Part shown: one piece after another, positions 33,598 through 42,309 of the stretch
Layout of the letters: each line of letters starts with the position of its first letter
Position numbering within the stretch: the first letter of the stretch is position 1
From: Cytobacillus oceanisediminis 2691
GTDB lineage: Bacteria > Bacillota > Bacilli > Bacillales > Cytobacillaceae
NCBI RefSeq assembly: GCF_007678455.1
Contig: NZ_VEEP01000008.1
Coordinates: 33,843-97,842 of the forward strand
Length of the DNA stretch: 64,000 bases
Direction of reading: 5' to 3'
Notes under the pieces: generated by a model
Database searches by the model: none
What the model was told of the DNA's origin: nothing
The model's input: the letters and a program-made list of their open reading frames with translations, nothing else
Program-made: the position numbers and the translations under genes

Positions 33598-33624
33598 CCG
33601 CAATAGCGTAATGATTTTCCCCTG

Positions 33625-33656
33625 AAAAAGCGGCCCTCATTCATGAAGGGCCGCCG
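33625..33656 (-). terminator. Terminator after glyA
   Basis: Stem GCGGCCCTTCAT/ATGAGGGCCGC followed by TTTTT on the minus strand. Confidence 0.9.
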
Positions 33657-33666
33657 GGGTGTTATT

Positions 33667-34908
33667 TTATCTCTCAGGATATAATTCGAACTTGCTTGTC
33701 AGGTCTTCGACGCGTTTACGCGCTTCTTCCAGTTTTGCTTCATCTTCATGATTTTTCAGGGTGAACGCGATCAATGAAGCAATCTCGTCCATCTCTTCAT
33801 GTCCGAAGCCGCGGCTTGTGACGGCGGCTGTACCGATACGGATTCCGCTTGTGACGAATGGGCTTTCCGGATCGAATGGGATCGTATTTTTATTGACAGT
33901 GATGCCGATTTCATCCAGGACCTTTTCCGCTACCTTTCCAGTCAGGCCAAGTGAGCGCAGATCAACCAACAGCAAATGATTGTCTGTACCACCCGATACA
34001 AGATCGATTCCTTCTTTGTTCAAGCCTTCTGCAAGGCGGTTGGCATTGGAGATGATATTCTGGGCGTATTCTTTGAAAGAATGCTCCAGCGCTTCGCCAA
34101 ACGCAACTGCTTTGGCAGCAATGACATGCATAAGCGGGCCGCCCTGGATGCCAGGGAAAATGGACTTGTCGATTTTCTTCGCGAATTCTTCTTTGCAAAG
34201 AATCATCCCGCCGCGCGGTCCGCGAAGGGTTTTATGGGTAGTCGTCGTGACAAAATCAGCATATGGAACCGGATTCTGGTGCAGGCCTGCTGCAACCAAA
34301 CCGGCGATATGCGCCATATCGACCATCAAATAGGCGCCGACTTCATCCGCGATTTCACGGAAACGCTTGAAATCGATCGCTCTTGGGTATGCACTCGCAC
34401 CGGCAACGATCATCTTCGGCTTATGTTCACGCGCTTTTTCAAGGACAACATCATAATCGATGACTTGAGTTTCCTCGTCGACACCGTACTCGACGAAATT
34501 ATACTGGACACCACTGAAGTTAACCGGGCTGCCATGAGTCAAGTGACCGCCGTGGGAAAGATTCATCCCGAGGACGGTATCGCCCTGTTCAAGAACGGTA
34601 AAATAAACCGCCATATTCGCCTGGGCGCCTGAGTGAGGCTGGACGTTCACGTGCTCTGCGCCAAAGATTTCCTTCGCGCGGTCGCGGGCGATATTTTCGA
34701 CAACATCGACATGCTCGCATCCGCCATAATAGCGGCGGCCTGGATAACCTTCCGCATATTTATTTGTCAGTACAGATCCCTGCGCTTCCATGACTGCCTC
34801 GCTGACAAAGTTCTCAGATGCAATCAATTCGATTTTCGTACGCTGACGCTTCAATTCATCCTGCATTGCTGCGAATAACTGGCTATCCTGCTGTGACAAG
34901 TGCTTCAC
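33667..34908 (-). CDS. glyA: Serine hydroxymethyltransferase
   Basis: GlyA interconverts serine and glycine with tetrahydrofolate, the main source of one-carbon units. This is a 413-residue fold-type I PLP enzyme. The cofactor lysine is Lys226 in [14 protein letters not shown]. Folate-site residues lie in [14 protein letters not shown] and [13 protein letters not shown]. It starts with GTG 34908 behind a GGGGG site, which may limit translation modestly. No purine box or riboswitch was recognised upstream. Confidence 0.98.
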   Translation of the reverse strand: MKHLSQQDSQLFAAMQDELKRQRTKIELIASENFVSEAVMEAQGSVLTNKYAEGYPGRRYYGGCEHVDVVENIARDRAKEIFGAEHVNVQPHSGAQANMAVYFTVLEQGDTVLGMNLSHGGHLTHGSPVNFSGVQYNFVEYGVDEETQVIDYDVVLEKAREHKPKMIVAGASAYPRAIDFKRFREIADEVGAYLMVDMAHIAGLVAAGLHQNPVPYADFVTTTTHKTLRGPRGGMILCKEEFAKKIDKSIFPGIQGGPLMHVIAAKAVAFGEALEHSFKEYAQNIISNANRLAEGLNKEGIDLVSGGTDNHLLLVDLRSLGLTGKVAEKVLDEIGITVNKNTIPFDPESPFVTSGIRIGTAAVTSRGFGHEEMDEIASLIAFTLKNHEDEAKLEEARKRVEDLTSKFELYPER

Positions 34909-35004
34909 GTAAGTTCCCCCTCTTGATATGTATTATCTGGTTTCGTTATTAGAAAATTCATTCTTATTTTAGCCGATATTATGATGAAAGAAAAGGATGA
35001 CGCT

Positions 35005-35036
35005 AGAAAAAACAGAACCATTGAACAGGTTCTGCT
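35005..35036 (-). terminator. Terminator after ywlG
   Basis: Stem CAGAACC/GGTTCTG with an 8-nt loop followed by TTTTTT on the minus strand. Confidence 0.85.
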
Positions 35037-35046
35037 TCTTCATCAA

Positions 35047-35613
35047 TCAACATGATTCATTTTCGTTTGTTCGTTCGTAAACTGCTCGGGCGCCGCCGAT
35101 CAGCTTCGGCCTTGTTTTCGCCAGCGTCACATGGGCATGTCCGAGGCTTTTCTGCTGCACTCTGACTGGCACGGCGACATGCTTCATTTGCATGCCAATC
35201 AATGTATCGCCAATATCGATGCCGGCGTCTGCCTTGATGAATTCCACCATAACAGGGTTGTCGAGGTGTTGGTAGGCATGCGCGGCCATTGCCCCGCCTG
35301 CATTCCTCACCGGGATCACCGTCACTTCATCCAGCTGCTTTCGCTCCGCCGTATCCCGTTCGACGACGATTGCGCGGTTCAAATGCTCACAGCATTGGAA
35401 CGCCAGCTGGACGCCTGTTTGATTCTGAAGTTCGCGGAGCTGCCTGAAGACCATTGCCGCGACCTCGTCCGTACCCGCTGTACCAATCCGCTGGCCGATG
35501 ATTTCACTCGTGCTGCAGCCGACAACCAATACCTGGCCTTTTTTCAGTTGTACCTGTTCGTTAAAATCGGTAAGAATGGAGTTCAATTCTGCTTCCCATT
35601 GTTGAATAGACAG
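35047..35613 (-). CDS. ywlG: UPF0340 family protein YwlG
   Basis: This conserved Bacillaceae protein has no proven function. The diagnostic [22 protein letters not shown] and [13 protein letters not shown] stretches identify the family. There is no ATG or GTG at the expected place. The good ribosome-binding site AAGGAGG (35631-35625 region) is followed 8 nt later by CTG 35613, giving an N-terminus ([14 protein letters not shown]) like those of relatives. The next usable start, TTG 35586, has only a weak site. The CTG start is therefore preferred, giving 188 residues; TTG would give 179. It lies 24 nt after rpiB, probably in the same transcript, and before glyA, as in B. subtilis. Confidence 0.85.
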   Translation of the reverse strand: MSIQQWEAELNSILTDFNEQVQLKKGQVLVVGCSTSEIIGQRIGTAGTDEVAAMVFRQLRELQNQTGVQLAFQCCEHLNRAIVVERDTAERKQLDEVTVIPVRNAGGAMAAHAYQHLDNPVMVEFIKADAGIDIGDTLIGMQMKHVAVPVRVQQKSLGHAHVTLAKTRPKLIGGARAVYERTNENESC

Positions 35614-35637
35614 TGTCAGCGCCTCCTTTTAAAAATC

Positions 35638-36081
35638 TTACTGCTTGTTTTCATACTCCTTGATTTTGCCTACACGGTTTTCGTGGCGGCCGCCTTCGTA
35701 CTCCTCTGTAAGCCATACAGCTGCAATCTCCCGCGCAAGCCCAGGTCCGATGACACGCTCTCCCATCGCGAGCATATTGCTGTCATTGTGCTGGCGAGTT
35801 GCTTTCGCACTGAATACATCATGCACTAGCGCACAGCGAATGCCCTTCACCTTGTTCGCAGCGATGCTCATGCCAATGCCTGTACCGCAAATCAAGATTC
35901 CCTTATCAAACTCTCCGTTCGCCACTTTTTCCGCAACCGGGAGCGCATAGTCTGGATAGTCAACAGAAGTTCCGCACTCACAGCCGAAATCTTCATACTG
36001 AATATTCATTTCATCCATCAAATTCTTAATTTCTTCGCGGATATTGACTCCGCCATGGTCTGAAGCAATTGCAACCTTCAT
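35638..36081 (-). CDS. rpiB: Ribose-5-phosphate isomerase B
   Basis: RpiB interconverts ribose-5-phosphate and ribulose-5-phosphate in the pentose phosphate pathway. It is 147 residues with the RpiB/LacAB signature ASDHGGV (about 6-12) and the active-site cysteine in CGTGIGMSIAANK (about 65-77). His and Arg residues for phosphate binding lie near HNDSNMLAMGERV. No RpiA-type gene is in the window. It is followed closely by ywlG. Confidence 0.97.
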   Translation of the reverse strand: MKVAIASDHGGVNIREEIKNLMDEMNIQYEDFGCECGTSVDYPDYALPVAEKVANGEFDKGILICGTGIGMSIAANKVKGIRCALVHDVFSAKATRQHNDSNMLAMGERVIGPGLAREIAAVWLTEEYEGGRHENRVGKIKEYENKQ

Positions 36082-36214
36082 TTGTAAAATCCTCCTATGT
36101 ATTCCCGCTTGCGGGGCGATTAAATCTACTGTTATTTTCTCATATTCGCTCTGGATTATAAAGAAAACGGTTTTTTGTATTGATATTCATTACTAATATT
36201 TGTTTAGAAAAAGA

Positions 36215-36393
36215 TTTTATAGCGAGTTTTACTTTTTTATAGCGACTTTTTGCTTTTTATAGCGAGTTTCATTTTTATATAGCGACTTTTCGTTTTTTAT
36301 AGCGAGTTTCATTTTTATATGGCGACTTTTCGTATTTTTATAGCGAGTTTTTAATTTATATAGCGACTTTCTCATTTTTATAGCGACTTGGAA
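36215..36393. repeat. Intergenic array C: nine units, 20-bp period, word ATAGCGACTTTT
   Basis: AGCGA (GGCGA once) begins at 36221, 36241, 36261, 36281, 36301, 36321, 36342, 36362 and 36382. Units mostly alternate GCGAG and GCGAC. Two T-tracts per unit fall about 10 bp apart, as in curved DNA. It lies between the MCP terminator and the rpiB start. The same word forms array B, 13.7 kb away. Confidence 0.9.
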
Positions 36394-36419
36394 ATTCAGC
36401 GCCATTTTTTCCAACTCAA

Positions 36420-36456
36420 AAAAAAAAAAAAACCACAGCATCTTCCAGCTGTGGTC
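36420..36456 (-). terminator. Terminator after the chemotaxis receptor gene
   Basis: Stem ACCACAGC/GCTGTGGT with an 8-nt loop followed by a run of twelve T on the minus strand. Confidence 0.92.
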
Positions 36457-36466
36457 CAACAATTAT

Positions 36467-37762
36467 TTACAACGAAAACTTCGTAATCGTGCTTTTTAGT
36501 TTTCCGGCCTGGTTTTGCAGTTCTACCGCCAACTCTTCTACATCTGAAATGACTTCCGCCTGCTGTTCGGCAGCTGAGGCCACGCTCAATGCTCCGGCAG
36601 AAGTTTCTTCCGCAATCGCGGCCATTTCCTGCGATTGATTGGATGTGTGCTGGATGGTTTTCATTTGCGTTTCGACAAGTGCGGTAATCGTGTGGATCAC
36701 ATCTGCCATCTCGTGGATAGTTTCCGTCATTTCTTCAATTACCTGGTTTGTCTTCTCGCCTTTCTTCGCTTCACCATTCGCCGTCTCGACCTGTCTGCTG
36801 ATCTGGCCGACGACGTTCTGCACCTCAGACTGGATGTTTTGGATCAAGCCTGATATTCCCTGGACAGCATCCGCACTCTGGTCGGCAAGCTTCCTCACTT
36901 CTTCGGCGACAACTGCGAAGCCTTTGCCATGCTCTCCGGCACGTGCTGCTTCAATCGATGCATTAAGCGCGAGCAAATTCGTCTGTGCAGCGATATCGCC
37001 AACAAGCTGGATGATCTGCTCCACTTTTGTCGCGTTTTCTTCTAATCGTTTGACCGTGCCAAGCGATTCGCGGTTATCATTCGCAAGCCTTTCAATCCCT
37101 GAAATCAATGAATGGATGGCATCCTTTGATTCCTGGAGATCTTTAACCATTTCCACGGAGATCGATTCAGATGCCCGCGCTTTTTCCTGGACGTCTTCTG
37201 CGATCCGGATGACTTCATCAACCGATTCTGCCGTTGTTTGCGTAGATAGCGCCGAAGAATCAGCTCCAGCAGCAATTTCCTTGATCGTCGTTGAAATGAT
37301 CGATGCCTGCTCTGAGGCAGTTGCTGATTGGCCGGAAATGCGGATTACTTTTTCATTTGTTTCATTGAAATTCGCATCAATCTGGCTGACCATCTCACGC
37401 AGGTTTGACAGCATATTATTGAAGGCCATTCCCAAAGAGCGGATTTCGTCATCCGATTTCGAGACTTCCACATCCTCGGCAATCTCACCCTGTGCCGCCT
37501 TCAAAGCCGACTGTTCCAGCTTTTGCAATGGCTTGATAATAAGGCCGGCAGCCATATACGCGAGCAGCCCCGACCAGAAAATACCGAGACCTAGAACTGC
37601 GGCAGTATAAACGACCGAATTAATGCCAATGAACTTTTGAACAAAAGGATAAAGGAAATAAATAAAGAATGCACTTGTTGAATACGTAATGATCGCTAAC
37701 ACGGTCGTCAGCATGACCATTTTCTTTCGCAATCCCATTTTGTAGCTTCGTTTTGAACCCAC
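36467..37762 (-). CDS. Methyl-accepting chemotaxis protein without periplasmic sensor domain
   Basis: This is a membrane signal transducer for CheA-linked taxis. GTG 37762 is chosen because AGGGGG lies 7 nt upstream; the frame remains open to 37831 without another good site. The 431-residue protein has two membrane helices (about 16-36 and 47-67) joined by a loop of only ~10 residues. A HAMP domain (~68-125) and a complete MCP signalling domain with the hairpin tip [20 protein letters not shown] follow. With no extracellular domain, it must sense through the membrane, cytoplasm or a partner. It lies between ywlE and rpiB, adjacent in B. subtilis, so it is an insertion relative to that order. 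Confidence 0.92.
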   Translation of the reverse strand: MGSKRSYKMGLRKKMVMLTTVLAIITYSTSAFFIYFLYPFVQKFIGINSVVYTAAVLGLGIFWSGLLAYMAAGLIIKPLQKLEQSALKAAQGEIAEDVEVSKSDDEIRSLGMAFNNMLSNLREMVSQIDANFNETNEKVIRISGQSATASEQASIISTTIKEIAAGADSSALSTQTTAESVDEVIRIAEDVQEKARASESISVEMVKDLQESKDAIHSLISGIERLANDNRESLGTVKRLEENATKVEQIIQLVGDIAAQTNLLALNASIEAARAGEHGKGFAVVAEEVRKLADQSADAVQGISGLIQNIQSEVQNVVGQISRQVETANGEAKKGEKTNQVIEEMTETIHEMADVIHTITALVETQMKTIQHTSNQSQEMAAIAEETSAGALSVASAAEQQAEVISDVEELAVELQNQAGKLKSTITKFSL

Positions 37763-37836
37763 TGACAATCCCCCTGAAAAATGAATTTGCATCGTTCCAC
37801 TTTTCGAATCGCTGCGAAAAGTTTTTCTCAAGGGTA

Positions 37837-38274
37837 TTATCGGATTTTATCGATGATTCTTTCGATACTTTTTTGAATTTCTTGAAAAGCTTTCCGATAA
37901 ATTTGCTCATCCCCGCCATACGGGTCTGCTACATCCTGGCTTCCGCTTTCTTCCGCAAATTCTTTCAATGTAAAAGTTTTCTCAGCTGCGTCTGGATACT
38001 GGCTCAGAATCAGCCCTTTATGGCTACCAGTCATCGTCAGGACCACTGTCGCCCAATCAATCATTTCCTTTGTCAATGTCGAGGAGCGATGCACATGGCT
38101 TATTTCGTTTTCCTCAAGCACGATTTTTGCATTGACCGAAGCATCCTCGCCGTTCGGAGCATACACTCCCGCTGATTTCACTTCGATGCCGGGCAGCTGC
38201 TTGCTTTTTAAAATCGCTTCCGCCATTGGGCTTCGGCATGTATTTCCGGTACAGACAAATAAAACGTGCGCCAT
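37837..38274 (-). CDS. ywlE: Protein arginine phosphatase YwlE
   Basis: YwlE removes phosphate from phosphoarginine, opposing the McsB kinase in protein quality control. The protein is 145 residues from ATG 38274 behind AGGAGGG, with a low-molecular-weight phosphatase fold. The P-loop is CTGNTCRS, with nucleophile Cys8 and Arg14. Thr12 is the residue that in B. subtilis YwlE (Thr11) selects phosphoarginine over phosphotyrosine. The general acid lies in DPYGG near the C-terminus. A longer frame to 38511 is rejected. Confidence 0.95.
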   Translation of the reverse strand: MAHVLFVCTGNTCRSPMAEAILKSKQLPGIEVKSAGVYAPNGEDASVNAKIVLEENEISHVHRSSTLTKEMIDWATVVLTMTGSHKGLILSQYPDAAEKTFTLKEFAEESGSQDVADPYGGDEQIYRKAFQEIQKSIERIIDKIR

Positions 38275-38357
38275 GCGTTTCCCTCCTGTGTTCAACTTTT
38301 CTTCATTATAAGACAATCTCAAAGCATTTTCATTTTTGCCATTTTGAAATGCGCGAA

Positions 38358-38394
38358 AAAAATACACCCGCATCACAACAGGTGCACAAAAAAA
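38358..38394 (-). terminator. Weak terminator after mntP
   Basis: Imperfect stem TGCACC/GGGTGTA followed by a run of seven T on the minus strand. Confidence 0.5.
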
Positions 38395-38396
38395 GT

Positions 38397-38951
38397 CTAT
38401 AGTGGCAGAAGCAATTTCAGCCCGAATGTGAGCAATATGCTTCCTCCCAATGCTTCGCTGTATGTACCAAGCCAACCCTGCACTCTTTTTCCGACCAGCA
38501 GGCCTGCCCATGTCAGGACCATCGCTGCGACTCCAAAGCAGATCAGTACTAGCAGTGTCCTCGCGCCATAGATTCCCAGTGTGAGGCCGACAGAAAAACT
38601 ATCAAGGCTGACAGATAGGGCAAAAATCAATAAACCCTTGCCAACCGGAGTAATCAGGCTTGTCTCCTCTTCCTTGAAGCTTGCCCAGATCATCTGGACA
38701 CCGAGCACAATCAGCAGCAGGCCGCCAATATATCCTGCTATCGCCCCGAATTGCTGCGATAAGAATCTTCCTGCCACCATTCCAAGCAGCGGCATCCACA
38801 CATGGAACAAGCCAATCGTGACGCCAATTTTAAAAATATGCCTTTTCGTCAGCCTGAACATGCCCATTCCGAGACCTACGGAAAATGCATCCATTCCCAA
38901 TGCGAATGCCATCAACATCAGTGTGAATAATTCGCCGGCTATTGCTGCCAT
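38397..38951 (-). CDS. mntP: Manganese efflux pump MntP
   Basis: This 184-residue membrane protein has six predicted helices in two repeats. Each repeat carries the conserved acidic signature of the family: [14 protein letters not shown] (about 17-30) and [16 protein letters not shown] (about 110-125). MntP exports Mn(II) and protects against manganese excess. The 130-nt upstream region holds the tsaC terminator and no sign of a yybP-ykoY manganese riboswitch. Confidence 0.95.
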   Translation of the reverse strand: MAAIAGELFTLMLMAFALGMDAFSVGLGMGMFRLTKRHIFKIGVTIGLFHVWMPLLGMVAGRFLSQQFGAIAGYIGGLLLIVLGVQMIWASFKEEETSLITPVGKGLLIFALSVSLDSFSVGLTLGIYGARTLLVLICFGVAAMVLTWAGLLVGKRVQGWLGTYSEALGGSILLTFGLKLLLPL

Positions 38952-39049
38952 GTCTTCGCCCCCTCGGACTTGCTAATTCAGCATATGCACGTCCAAAAAG
39001 ATTTAGAAGCACGGAATTGGGAGTTTAAAACTCATGGCGGCCGCAACAG

Positions 39050-39082
39050 CAAAAAAGCGCTTCAGGGCTGAAGCGCTTTTCT
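39050..39082 (-). terminator. Terminator after tsaC
   Basis: Stem AAAAGCGCTTCA/TGAAGCGCTTTT followed by TTTTTTGC on the minus strand. Confidence 0.88.
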
Positions 39083-39083
39083 T

Positions 39084-40127
39084 CTATTTGTTGATAATCG
39101 GCAGACCAGAGGCCTTTGATAAGCGATTCATGATCGCCTGGCCGACACCCTGATCAGGGAAGATTTCGCCGAAAATGATATCGAGGTCTTCCTGGTTGAA
39201 TGCCCGGAGTGTATCATAGAGAGCTTCCGCGACAGTTTCAAGACGGGCTCTTTCGCCGCATGCTATCACGACATTCGCATCATAAAATCCCTTGTTTTCC
39301 TTCGTGGTCATCACGCCGACTCTCTGGCCTTCGTTCCGCTTTTCGTTCACCAGCTGCTGGATTTCTTCTTTTGATCCATCAACGAGATAAAAAGGGGAAT
39401 TAGGCGCGTAATGGCGGTATTTCATCCCAGGTGCTTTCGGCGCCTGCCCTTCATCCGTTAACGCAGGGTCTGCCGAAATTTTGCCAATTACTTCTTCCAG
39501 CTGCTCCTTCGTTACACCGCCAGGCCTTAAAATCACAGGGACTTCACTGGTGCAATCGACCACCGTGGATTCAAGGCCAACTCCGGTTGCACCGCCATCA
39601 ACAATCCCGGAAATTCTGCCGGTCAGATCGTCAGCAACATGCGCAGCCGTCGTCGGGCTTGGCTTACCTGACAGATTCGCACTTGGTGCTGCAAGCGGAA
39701 GGCCTGTTTCCTCGATGAGCGCCAGGGCAACGGGATGGTCGGGCATCCTGATTGCGACTGTGGATAATCCGGCAGTTGCCTTTTCAGAAAGAGCGCCTGC
39801 CTTCTTTTCGAGGATGATCGTCAGCGGACCTGGCCAGAAAGCATCCATTAATCGCAATGCCTGTTCAGGGATTTCTTTTACAAAAGAATGAATTTGTTCA
39901 CGATTGGCAATATGGATAATCAATGGGTTATCCCCAGGTCTTCCTTTTGCTTCGAAAATCTTCGATACGGCTTCATCGCTTTCTGCGTTACCTCCGAGTC
40001 CATAAACCGTTTCTGTCGGAAAAGCGACGACTTCATTTTGCTTCAGTTTTTGTGCAGCTTCCATGATTTGTGGATATGTTTTTAAATTATCCACATTCTT
40101 ATCCACTGTCCACATTTGTGTTTGCAT
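39084..40127 (-). CDS. tsaC: L-threonylcarbamoyladenylate synthase (TsaC/Sua5, YwlC)
   Basis: This enzyme makes threonylcarbamoyl-AMP from threonine, bicarbonate and ATP for the t6A37 modification of ANN-decoding tRNAs. It is the long Sua5 type: a YrdC domain at ~15-205 (FPTETVYGLGGNA, KGRPGDNPLI, PSANLSGKPSPTTA) plus the C-terminal Sua5 domain at ~230-345. ATG 40127 lies 6 nt after AAGGTGG; the ATG at 40133 abuts that site. It is 347 residues. Several DnaA boxes lie in its first codons and just upstream. Confidence 0.96.
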   Translation of the reverse strand: MQTQMWTVDKNVDNLKTYPQIMEAAQKLKQNEVVAFPTETVYGLGGNAESDEAVSKIFEAKGRPGDNPLIIHIANREQIHSFVKEIPEQALRLMDAFWPGPLTIILEKKAGALSEKATAGLSTVAIRMPDHPVALALIEETGLPLAAPSANLSGKPSPTTAAHVADDLTGRISGIVDGGATGVGLESTVVDCTSEVPVILRPGGVTKEQLEEVIGKISADPALTDEGQAPKAPGMKYRHYAPNSPFYLVDGSKEEIQQLVNEKRNEGQRVGVMTTKENKGFYDANVVIACGERARLETVAEALYDTLRAFNQEDLDIIFGEIFPDQGVGQAIMNRLSKASGLPIINK

Positions 40128-40306
40128 GTACATCCACCTTTTACTTCTCGCTATACTAGTCTATTTCTATGAAAGTATAAAAGAAGAATTAGCAGAACTC
40201 AAGTTTTTATCCACAAATTGTGGATACTTTTAATGAAACAGTGGATAACTTTGTGGATTAATCCACAATTCACAGAATTATTTTCATAATCGCGGAGTTA
40301 TCCACA
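40087..40306. promoter_or_regulatory. DnaA-box cluster at tsaC (ywlC)
   Basis: Three perfect TTATCCACA boxes lie at 40087-40095, 40207-40215 and 40298-40306. Five 8/9 matches lie at 40099-40107, 40219-40227 (reverse), 40240-40248 (reverse), 40252-40260 (reverse) and 40259-40267, plus a 7/9 match at 40106-40114. Two boxes form the perfect palindrome TGTGGATTAATCCACA. A DnaA-box cluster at ywlC is, from memory, one of the known oriC-distal DnaA-binding loci of B. subtilis, so this looks conserved. Confidence 0.85.
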
Positions 40307-40713
40307 GTTAAAACTTGTTTAAGATGATTTTTTTCAAGAAGAGAATCAGGAATTTCGGATTGGTTCACCATTTCAAAACCAATGCTCCCAAAAAAAGAGA
40401 CAGCACTCATCTTGTTGGTGACGAGATAAAGCTCCTCCAGCTCCTGGCTTTTCGCCGTCAGGAATGCTCTTTTGAAAAGAAGCATCAAATCAGGCTGGGC
40501 AATTTGCGGAGAGACGACGAAGGAACGCAATAAACCCGCCTTGTCCACAGGTTCTACACCAAGACATGCCTTAAGTTCCCCTTCCTGATTCTCCATTAAA
40601 GAAAAGTTTTCAATCGATTCTGCCAAACCTTCCGGGCTTACACCTGCCTCTGTCAAAAAAGCATCTAGCTTAGGCAGGTCCTCTTTATTTGCACTTCTGA
40701 TTTTCCATGTCAT
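40270..40713 (-). CDS. GNAT-like N-acetyltransferase (YwlB position)
   Basis: This 147-residue protein has a GNAT-type start (WKIRSANKEDLPKLDAFL), a core beta region (GELKACLGVEP, LLRSFVVSP) and the late GFEMV-type strand (FFGSIGFEMV). The acetyl-CoA loop is less canonical than usual, so the substrate is open. ATG 40713 lies 6 nt after GAGGTG. Its place beside tsaC matches YwlB of B. subtilis, annotated as an acetyltransferase. Its 3' end carries a perfect DnaA box. Confidence 0.75.
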   Translation of the reverse strand: MTWKIRSANKEDLPKLDAFLTEAGVSPEGLAESIENFSLMENQEGELKACLGVEPVDKAGLLRSFVVSPQIAQPDLMLLFKRAFLTAKSQELEELYLVTNKMSAVSFFGSIGFEMVNQSEIPDSLLEKNHLKQVLTVDNSAIMKIIL

Positions 40714-40779
40714 ATCTTTCACCTCGAGATTTAGATTCTACTAAATTGATATGATAGGATTGAAAAAAGTAGAACTCAA

Positions 40780-40826
40780 AAAAAAAAACACGGCAGCAAA
40801 TCACTTATGTGACGCTGCCGTGCTTC
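40780..40826 (-). terminator. Terminator after gsiB
   Basis: Stem CACGGCAGC/GCTGCCGTG, extended by TCAC/GTGA pairing in the loop, followed by a run of ten T on the minus strand. Confidence 0.92.
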
Positions 40827-40854
40827 TTTTAAATGTGCTCTTTAAGCCGGGTGT

Positions 40855-41244
40855 TTAGTCGTTGTTATTGTTGTTGCGGGCATTGCCGCCTTTTTCACCG
40901 ATTTCTTCATAGAAGCTTCGGTCATGGTTCTCAGAAGTCGCTTCTCCGCCTTTGCGGCCAATCTCCTGATAGAAGTCCTTGTCGTGGCTTTCGGATGTTG
41001 ATTCGCCACCTTTTTTACCGATTTCCTGGTAGAATTCGCTGTCATGGCTCTCAGCAGTAGCCTCTCCGCCTTTGCGGCCAATATCCTGATAGAAATCTTT
41101 GTCGTGATTGTTGGAAGTTGCTTCGCCGCCTTTACGGCCGATTTCCTGATAGAATTCGCTGCCATGGTTCTGGCTTGTTGCTTCGCCGCCCATGCGTCCT
41201 CGTTCTTCACGTGACATCTTATCATTATTATTGTTTTTAGCCAT
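40855..41244 (-). CDS. gsiB: General stress protein GsiB (KGG-repeat, LEA-like hydrophilin)
   Basis: This 129-residue protein is very hydrophilic and made of five near-identical 20-residue repeats, each with FYQEIGRKGGEAT-type sequence, ending GGNARNNNN. It is the bacterial counterpart of plant group 1 LEA proteins and one of the strongest sigma-B stress genes in B. subtilis; protection against desiccation or glucose starvation is proposed. ATG 41244 has AAGGAGG 9 nt upstream; the ATG at 41253 abuts that site. A sigma-B promoter is visible. Confidence 0.95.
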   Translation of the reverse strand: MAKNNNNDKMSREERGRMGGEATSQNHGSEFYQEIGRKGGEATSNNHDKDFYQDIGRKGGEATAESHDSEFYQEIGKKGGESTSESHDKDFYQEIGRKGGEATSENHDRSFYEEIGEKGGNARNNNNND

Positions 41245-41292
41245 ATTACTCATCCTCCTTGAAATCTAAGTTTTGATGTTACACTACACTGA

Positions 41293-41318
41293 ATATCCGG
41301 AATCTCACATGCTAAAAC
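41293..41318 (-). promoter_or_regulatory. Sigma-B promoter of gsiB
   Basis: GTTTTA (41318-41313), a 14-nt spacer and GGATAT (41298-41293), each 5 of 6 to the sigma-B consensus GTTTAA-N14-GGGTAT. It lies 49 nt before the start codon. Confidence 0.85.
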
Positions 41319-41463
41319 TAGATTCAAAAGAATGTAATATGCTTGTTCAACGAATGTAATATTTTTGGAAATTCGCGCAGTCGTTTTTCCTCCTTTACCA
41401 TGTATTTCTTAATAGAAGCTAGCTAATGTTTCCTAGCTTCTCATAGTGAAAAATTCATACGTG

Positions 41464-41506
41464 AGTGATTTAGGTCACTATGTCCCTCACTTTGTATGGT
41501 TATAAT
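41464..41506 (+). promoter_or_regulatory. Fnr-type site and promoter of the truncated haemoglobin operon
   Basis: AGTGATTTAGGTCACT (41464-41479) is a perfect palindrome of the Fnr/Crp form TGTGA-N6-TCACA apart from its outermost bases. TATAAT lies at 41501-41506 with no good -35. With a start near 41513, the site is centred at about -41.5, the position used by B. subtilis Fnr as activator. Confidence 0.7.
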
Positions 41507-41549
41507 AAATTTATACAGATGAAAACCTTTCTCAAAAAGGGGGCAGGGC

Positions 41550-41927
41550 ATGGAAATCAAAACAATATATCAACAGATTGGCGGAGACGAATCGATCCGC
41601 AAAATTGTTGATACTTTTTATCCGAAAGTTTATGAAAATGAAGAGCTCAGTCCGTTGTTTGAAGGAGATATAGCAGAAATCAAGAGGAAGCAGTGGATGT
41701 TCCTCACACAACTGACCGGCGGCGGAGCACTTTACAGCGAGGAATTCGGACCTCCCAATATGAGGGCCAGGCATATGCCTTTTGAAATAACGCCTATTCG
41801 CGCGCAGGCATGGCTGAGGCTGATGCATGAAACATTGACCGAAACAGGATTGCTGGAAACCGAGGGAGGCAAAGCCTTGTTCGAGCGCTTGAGCCAGATC
41901 GCGCCAATTATGATTAACAGCCAATAA
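41550..41927 (+). CDS. Group II truncated haemoglobin (YjbI-like)
   Basis: This 125-residue haem protein has a 2-over-2 globin fold. The proximal histidine is His75 in NMRARHMPF. A distal-site Tyr lies in the B helix (FYPKVY, Tyr24), and the group II tryptophan lies in AQAWLRLM. Such globins bind O2 or NO; in Bacillus a link to disulfide stress or NO detoxification is proposed. It stands upstream of a cupin gene (12-nt gap, same operon) behind an Fnr-type promoter, so induction under low oxygen is inferred. Confidence 0.92.
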   Translation: MEIKTIYQQIGGDESIRKIVDTFYPKVYENEELSPLFEGDIAEIKRKQWMFLTQLTGGGALYSEEFGPPNMRARHMPFEITPIRAQAWLRLMHETLTETGLLETEGGKALFERLSQIAPIMINSQ

Positions 41928-41939
41928 GGAGGGCTTATC

Positions 41940-42281
41940 ATGGAAAAACAATCATTGAAACAATACCAGGAATTCAGCGAAGAACGGTTTACGAAACGGA
42001 TTGTCTTTAAAAAAGGTGACAGCACCGTATTCCTGCTAAACTTCACGCCCGGCCAGGAGCTGCCGAAGCACACTCATCCAGGGACAGAAGTATTTATTTT
42101 AACAATGCAGGGTGAAGGAACGTTTACGATTGACGGAGAAGAAGTAACGGCAGCAGCCAACGAAACCGTCCATTTGAGCGGCAGCGAAGAACTATCCTAT
42201 AAAAACACCGGTGATGAGCCTGTCACTTTATATGTGATGCTCAACAAGATTCCGGATGAAAGATTTGCACAGGATATTTAA
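41940..42281 (+). CDS. Small cupin-domain protein
   Basis: This 113-residue single-domain cupin has metal-motif 1 with ELPKHTHPGTEVFILTMQGEG (His pair and Glu, about 38-58) and motif 2 around ETVHLSGSEELSYKNTGDEP. The substrate is unknown. It has a good AAGGAGG site and follows the globin gene by 12 nt. A partnership with the haem protein is inferred from the operon only. Confidence 0.82.
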   Translation: MEKQSLKQYQEFSEERFTKRIVFKKGDSTVFLLNFTPGQELPKHTHPGTEVFILTMQGEGTFTIDGEEVTAAANETVHLSGSEELSYKNTGDEPVTLYVMLNKIPDERFAQDI

Positions 42282-42309
42282 AGTAAGATTGAAGCAGCTG
42301 GTTTTTGCT

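Noticed and set aside
36229..36462. 77-codon minus-strand frame with repeating Lys-Tyr-Lys segments
   Set aside because: It is a by-product of array C and its terminator. The 20-bp period shifts frame at every unit, so the repeat was not shaped by coding.
36639..37610. 323-codon plus-strand frame
   Set aside because: It lies entirely opposite the chemoreceptor gene and shows no family features.
38952..39049. Manganese riboswitch (yybP-ykoY) upstream of mntP
   Set aside because: The gap is short, is largely occupied by the tsaC terminator side, and shows no matching conserved loops.
40842..41225. 127-codon minus-strand frame of Lys/Arg/Thr-rich repeats
   Set aside because: It is another frame of gsiB, whose KGG repeats, promoter and ribosome-binding site are clear.
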